IMG/VR virus record: IMGVR_UViG_3300009506_000126
Span: 1 to 33,598 of that record
Length of the DNA: 33,598 bases
Origin: a virus
Direction: 5' to 3' (one strand)
Under the pieces are notes generated by a model that did not search any database, was not told where the DNA came from, and was given only the letters and a program-made list of their open reading frames with translations. Positions 30,643 to 33,598 of this stretch are shown here, one piece after another (within the stretch, counting starts at the first letter, position 1; each line of letters begins with the position of its first letter). The translations under genes and the position numbers were made by a program.

Positions 30643-31407
30643 ATGACACTCATGCTGCACTGTGGCGGGAAGATCGTCACAGAACACGAACTCGGGAGCA
30701 TCGAATTGCCGCCCGAGACCGAGACCTACATGCCGGTAGCACATACCGACCTGAAGCGTCTCGCAGAAGAGCGCGTCCGCCGCGAGCTGAATTACGATGG
30801 CGAGATGGACTGGACGCATGCCGTCAACAAGCAAGGGAGGCAGTATTTCGGTGTCTGCAAGATGCCTGGCATCGAGGTCACCGAGAGACAGTGCCTCCAG
30901 ATGGGCCTCCGAAACAGCCTCGACAAGAGCATGGCAGGCGCCGTGGCGTTCGGGGCGCTCATGTTCATCTGCGACAATCTGATGTTCTCCGGGAACCTCG
31001 TCACGATGTTCCGTAAGCACACGAAGAACATCATGAACGACCTGCGCGCGCTGCTGCTCAACGCCCTGGACGACGTCGTCGAGAACGTCGCGATCCAGGC
31101 GCGCAGGGTCGAAGGCTGGGAGCGCGTCGACTGCTCGCAGGACGAGGGTTACAAGTACCTCGGCCTGGCGCGGGGACGCGGACTTCTGCCGCCGACGATC
31201 GCGAACATCGCGTTCCGCGAATGGCAGCAGAAGAAGCAATCGACGTTCGCAGGACGCAACGCCTTCTCGTTGTACAACGCCGTGACCGAAGCGATGAAGG
31301 TCGTCGCTCCGAGCAGGGCACTGAAGACCTACACCGGAATCCACAAATTCTTTGGGGATGAGGTGGTGGTTGGCCTCGACAGGAACGACCTGTTCGAGAC
31401 CCTCTAA
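30643..31407 (+). CDS. DUF932-like protein
   Basis: 254 aa from ATG at 30643 (GGAGG 8 nt upstream). Motifs fit the DUF932-type phage/plasmid family: MGLRNSLDKSMAGAVAFGAL (residues 87-106), FICDNLMFSG (108-117), RKHTKNI (124-130) and a C-terminal NAFSLYNAVTEAMK (206-219). In that family the equivalents are 'l.lrNShDgs...~~~G..~fVC~N~~~~~~~~~~~kHt' and 't.w.l.Na.Te'. Members are common in phages and mobile elements; biochemical function is unsettled, and they often stand near recombination genes, as here. No membrane segment. Confidence 0.6.
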   Translation: MTLMLHCGGKIVTEHELGSIELPPETETYMPVAHTDLKRLAEERVRRELNYDGEMDWTHAVNKQGRQYFGVCKMPGIEVTERQCLQMGLRNSLDKSMAGAVAFGALMFICDNLMFSGNLVTMFRKHTKNIMNDLRALLLNALDDVVENVAIQARRVEGWERVDCSQDEGYKYLGLARGRGLLPPTIANIAFREWQQKKQSTFAGRNAFSLYNAVTEAMKVVAPSRALKTYTGIHKFFGDEVVVGLDRNDLFETL

Positions 31408-31432
31408 CGCCAACAAAGGAGCAGGAGGAGCG

Positions 31433-31846
31433 ATGCAGAAGAGACTTGACATGCTGATCGCGTGGGCAAGCCAAGCAGGGGTCGATCTCGACCACACTTC
31501 GATCCGGCTGCGGTCGTATCTCTACGGAGACGATCGAGACGCGATCAAGTCGAAGTTCGGATGCGAGCTGGACTGGGGGAATACCGGAGTCCGGGTCGCA
31601 TTCCAGCACACCGACGAGACGGCGATCAACTTCCGGTTTCTCAAGCGAGCAACCGGACCGCTGAAGCCGATCGGCGGGAAGGGCAGCACGCTCCAGTCCG
31701 ATTTCATTGAGATCGGGCCGGAGACCTTCGTCGTGTTCGAGTGGCACGGCGCATACGTGTGCGAGGTGAAGGTGAAGAAGGAAGAGGAATACGAATGCAC
31801 TCCGGTTCCCTTCCCGAACACCGAAACCACCGTCGAGACCCAGTAG
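31433..31846 (+). CDS. 137-aa protein of unknown function
   Basis: ATG at 31433, preceded by GGAGGAG. N-terminal helix (RLDMLIAWASQAGVDLDHTS) then beta-rich middle (TGVRVAFQHTDETAINFRFL) and FIEIGPETFVVFEWHGAYVCEV before an acidic, Lys-rich end. No recognised domain or catalytic motif. It ends 81 nt before the next small gene. Confidence 0.6.
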   Translation: MQKRLDMLIAWASQAGVDLDHTSIRLRSYLYGDDRDAIKSKFGCELDWGNTGVRVAFQHTDETAINFRFLKRATGPLKPIGGKGSTLQSDFIEIGPETFVVFEWHGAYVCEVKVKKEEEYECTPVPFPNTETTVETQ

Positions 31847-31927
31847 CAAGGGGTGGAGGCCCCGCGACGGGCGGCAGCGTTCTTAGTCTCCTTCGGACGC
31901 TGCCGTCCGTTGCAAACCGAGGAGAGC

Positions 31928-32212
31928 ATGGAACACCGACTTTGCCGCGAGTGCGAACGCCCAGCGCACGAACATTATGAAGGCGATGTATCTGGGATCT
32001 TGTGGTGTTCTGAGGATGTTCACGATACAAGGAGCTATCTACCATGTCTGGAAGTCGTCCGAGAGATAGAGACGAGCGATCCAACGGCAGCGCTTTTTGC
32101 CCGCACCGAGAAGGGTGCCGGGGTGAGTTACGAAAGGTCATCGTGGAATTGGAGACGTACCTCTGCGCTCGCCACTATGTGGAGTTGGCTCAAGCGCCGG
32201 GCGCGGAGCTGA
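31928..32212 (+). CDS. 94-aa Cys-rich (zinc-like) protein overlapping the next gene
   Basis: ATG at 31928, preceded by GAGGAG. The first 40 residues carry CRECERPAHEHY, then WCSED and LPCLEV, arranged like a small zinc-binding unit. From about residue 45 onward the sequence (TSDPTAALFARTEKGAG then SWNWRRTSALATMWSW) is less protein-like and lies in the 169-nt overlap with the next ORF. The true product may end differently, for example by a frameshift into that ORF. Function unknown. Confidence 0.5.
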   Translation: MEHRLCRECERPAHEHYEGDVSGILWCSEDVHDTRSYLPCLEVVREIETSDPTAALFARTEKGAGVSYERSSWNWRRTSALATMWSWLKRRARS

Positions 32213-32319
32213 CCTGGCCTTCCCTTTCCGAAGAAGATCACGAGCGGCTCGCCGAGGAGCGCGAGCTGCGTGACCACCTCTCAGATGCACCGTTCTGGGA
32301 GAAACCGACAAGGAGGTAG
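32044..32319 (+). CDS. 91-aa Cys/His-containing protein
   Basis: ATG at 32044 with AAGGAG 10 nt upstream. After a polar start it has FCPHREGCRGELRKVIVELE then TYLCARHYVELAQAP, suggesting a zinc-binding C..H...C....C..H cluster, and an acidic helical tail (LSEEDHERLAEERELRDHLS). Coding bias is strongest in the second half. It ends 4 nt before the ERF gene start. The long overlap with the previous ORF suggests either nested genes or a frameshifted single gene. Confidence 0.6.
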   Translation: MSGSRPRDRDERSNGSAFCPHREGCRGELRKVIVELETYLCARHYVELAQAPGAELTWPSLSEEDHERLAEERELRDHLSDAPFWEKPTRR

Positions 32320-32323
32320 ACGA

Positions 32324-33064
32324 GTGGAATATCCGAAGAAGATCATCGAGGCGATCGCGCAGGTGCGCGACAGCGTCGAGACCGTCCAGAAGGACGGCGT
32401 CAACGCGCACTTCGGCTATCGGTATGTGACCGAGCGCGGCATCCAGGCCGCGCTGCGCCCGCTGCTCAAGGAAGCGGGATTGGTCATCATTCCGAGCGCT
32501 GTCGACCAGGTGCTCTCCGTCGATTCTGACGGGAACTTCTGTTACATGGCGAGCTTCACGCTCTGCCATGTCGACGGCGACGTGTGGCCCGAGAAGGTGC
32601 TGGTTCCCGCGCAGGACAAGGGAGACAAGGCGCCCTGGAAGGCCAATACGGGAGCCATGAAGTACCTGCTCAATCGGCTGTTCATGCTCGACACGGGAGA
32701 CGATCCCGAGGGCGAGCATGACAGCGCGAAGCAGGAGCCACGCCGCAGACCGGCGCCCCAGCGACAGGAAAATCCCAACATCCAGCGCTCGCCACAGAGC
32801 GGGGGAGGGCGTTTCCTGACGCGGTCAAACCCGCTGATTGACAAGAAGTTCTGGGGCAAGGCCTTCGGTGTGTCCGAGGCCGTTCACGGCAAGGACAAGG
32901 CGATGCGCTTCACGGCGCTCGACCGCTGTGTCCAGGAGATGGGCTACAAGCGCCTGGACAACGTGCCGGAAGACCAGTTCGACGAGCTGTGCAGCATGCT
33001 GGACAGCTATCAGACCTGGTGGAACGACCCGCACGCGGGAGACGACGACGCACCGCCGTTTTGA
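32324..33064 (+). CDS. ERF-family single-strand annealing protein
   Basis: 246 aa from GTG at 32324 (GGAGG 8 nt upstream). The ERF signature is clear: KDGVNAHFGYRYVTERGIQA (residues ~24-43), LLKEAGLVIIPSA, then GAMKYLLNRLFMLDTGDDPE (~108-127), matching 'K...n..f.Y.Yv....i...i.p.l...gl' and 'ayKyal.~~f~i.tgDD.e'. The middle is disordered and basic (EPRRRPAPQRQENP) and the C-terminus resembles a helical substrate-binding tail ending DDDAPPF, similar to an SSB-type acidic end. ERF proteins pair complementary single strands in phage recombination. The next gene is the expected exonuclease partner. Confidence 0.9.
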   Translation: MEYPKKIIEAIAQVRDSVETVQKDGVNAHFGYRYVTERGIQAALRPLLKEAGLVIIPSAVDQVLSVDSDGNFCYMASFTLCHVDGDVWPEKVLVPAQDKGDKAPWKANTGAMKYLLNRLFMLDTGDDPEGEHDSAKQEPRRRPAPQRQENPNIQRSPQSGGGRFLTRSNPLIDKKFWGKAFGVSEAVHGKDKAMRFTALDRCVQEMGYKRLDNVPEDQFDELCSMLDSYQTWWNDPHAGDDDAPPF

Positions 33065-33067
33065 TGG

Positions 33068-33085
33068 CTCATCCCGGCGGATGAG
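33068..33085 (+). other. Small hairpin after the ERF gene
   Basis: CTCATCC (33068-33074), loop CGGC, GGATGAG (33079-33085), directly after the stop codon. Confidence 0.55.
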
Positions 33086-33091
33086 TGATCC

Positions 33092-33161
33092 GGGGTGGTC
33101 GGTGGCGGGTCCAGTGCTCAATAGGGAGCACGACCGGCGATAGGCGCCTACCGGCCACCCC
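33092..33161 (+). ncRNA. Strongly structured 70-nt element between ERF and exonuclease genes
   Basis: Closing stem GGGGTGGTCGGT (33092-33103) with ACCGGCCACCCC (33150-33161), 12 bp with one G-T. Inside: GGTC (33108-33111) with GACC (33132-33135), GTGCTC (33114-33119) with GAGCAC (33126-33131) and loop AATAGG. GGCG at 33104 or at 33136 can pair with CGCC 33145-33148, so a three-way junction or a 16-bp rod can form. It ends 20 nt before the next ATG, so it may be a 5'UTR regulator or a small RNA. Covariation not testable here. Confidence 0.5.
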
Positions 33162-33181
33162 ACAGCTTTCGAGGAGATGAG

Positions 33182-33598
33182 ATGTCGAAGCAGCACGCCT
33201 CCGGTTGGCTCACCGACCGGCGATTTTTTCCAGAAGACCGGGTGAGCTACAGCATTCTCAAAGAGATGCGTGTCTCGCCTGCGGCTGCGCTCTACAAGAA
33301 GCGCAATCCCGCGCCGCCAACGCCTGCGATGGAGTTTGGAAAAGCCGTGTTTGGAAAAGCCGTGGACGCGATCCTCTTCAATCATAAGGAGATGGTCGCG
33401 TGCCACCCGACGCTGGCCTCGACGCGCACCAAGGAGTTCGCGAAGGCCAAGGAAGACTACAAGCGCGAGGTGCCCGACGGTGTGTACCTCGATGCGGCGA
33501 CCTGGGAGGAAGCCGTGGCGTGCGTCGCGGCGATTCGCTCCACGCCCTTCTGGCATCAGCACTTCGTCGATGCCGACTATTCGACACCGGGCGTGTTC
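33182..33598 (+). CDS. RecE/PD-(D/E)XK-type exonuclease, N-terminal part (cut by window edge)
   Basis: 139 codons visible, from ATG at 33182 with GAGGAG upstream. The start FFPEDRVSYSILKEMRVSPAA then AMEFGKAVFGKAV and DAILF fits the 'ysls.lk.~~~sP~~~~~~~~~~~t~a~~~G~a.H.l~l' start of the DUF3799/exonuclease VIII-like family. The expected 'G.a.H' region is unusual: it has a tandem 15-bp duplication and Asp where His is common. The catalytic Asp/Glu-x-Lys residues are beyond the edge. Expected role: 5'-3' resection supplying single strands to the ERF protein encoded upstream. Confidence 0.8.
   Translation, partial: MSKQHASGWLTDRRFFPEDRVSYSILKEMRVSPAAALYKKRNPAPPTPAMEFGKAVFGKAVDAILFNHKEMVACHPTLASTRTKEFAKAKEDYKREVPDGVYLDAATWEEAVACVAAIRSTPFWHQHFVDADYSTPGVF
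33335..33364 (+). repeat. Tandem 15-bp duplication within the exonuclease gene
   Basis: TTTGGAAAAGCCGTG occurs twice in direct succession, in frame, giving FGKAV-FGKAV. Perfect copies suggest a recent slippage event. Confidence 0.95.

Overview
The window is part of a podovirus-type (T7-like short-tailed) bacteriophage or prophage genome with high G+C. Supporting evidence is a complete head/short-tail gene set in the usual order: small and large terminase, portal, scaffold, major capsid protein, tail tubular proteins A and B, a gp13-like protein, three internal virion (ejection) proteins and a tail fibre. No integrase, repressor, phage RNA polymerase or DNA polymerase is visible, so lifestyle and transcription strategy cannot be decided here. 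The host is not identifiable from sequence. Two structural-region genes carry clear Sec signal peptides, which suggests a Gram-negative host (inference only).

Layout. Bases 1-24077 form one minus-strand structural operon, transcribed from right to left and running off the left edge. Most genes abut or overlap (TGATG or ATGA junctions). The gaps larger than about 60 nt all lie between the 125-aa gene upstream of the capsid gene and the tail tubular A gene, and each gap contains a hairpin. A short divergent region (about 24078-24117) separates this operon from plus-strand genes. Bases 24118-26632 carry two unknown coupled genes (the first with a motif seen in virion-associated proteins), a small membrane/zinc-like protein and a holin-like membrane protein. 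Bases 26851-27173 hold a decayed or recoded small gene. Bases 27174-29686 mix tiny overlapping ORFs with three non-coding islands full of perfect hairpins, including a 36-bp repeat present twice and one strong rho-independent terminator. Bases 29687-32319 are a run of small orphan genes plus one DUF932-like gene, each with its own Shine-Dalgarno. Bases 32324-33598 hold a recombination pair: an ERF-type single-strand annealing protein and the start of a RecE/PD-(D/E)XK-type exonuclease, separated by a strongly structured 70-nt element.

Working model. The minus-strand operon packages DNA (TerS/TerL/portal), builds the procapsid (scaffold, capsid, decoration-like proteins), the tail (TTPA, TTPB, fibre) and the DNA-ejection core (gp13/14/15/16 analogues). 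The plus strand carries lysis-like and early DNA-recombination functions. Items most worth a second look are the signal-peptide-bearing structural-region proteins, a 59-bp near-identical repeat read in different frames in two genes, a Shine-Dalgarno buried in a 12-bp perfect hairpin, the 36-bp hairpin repeat, and the recoded or decayed small gene.
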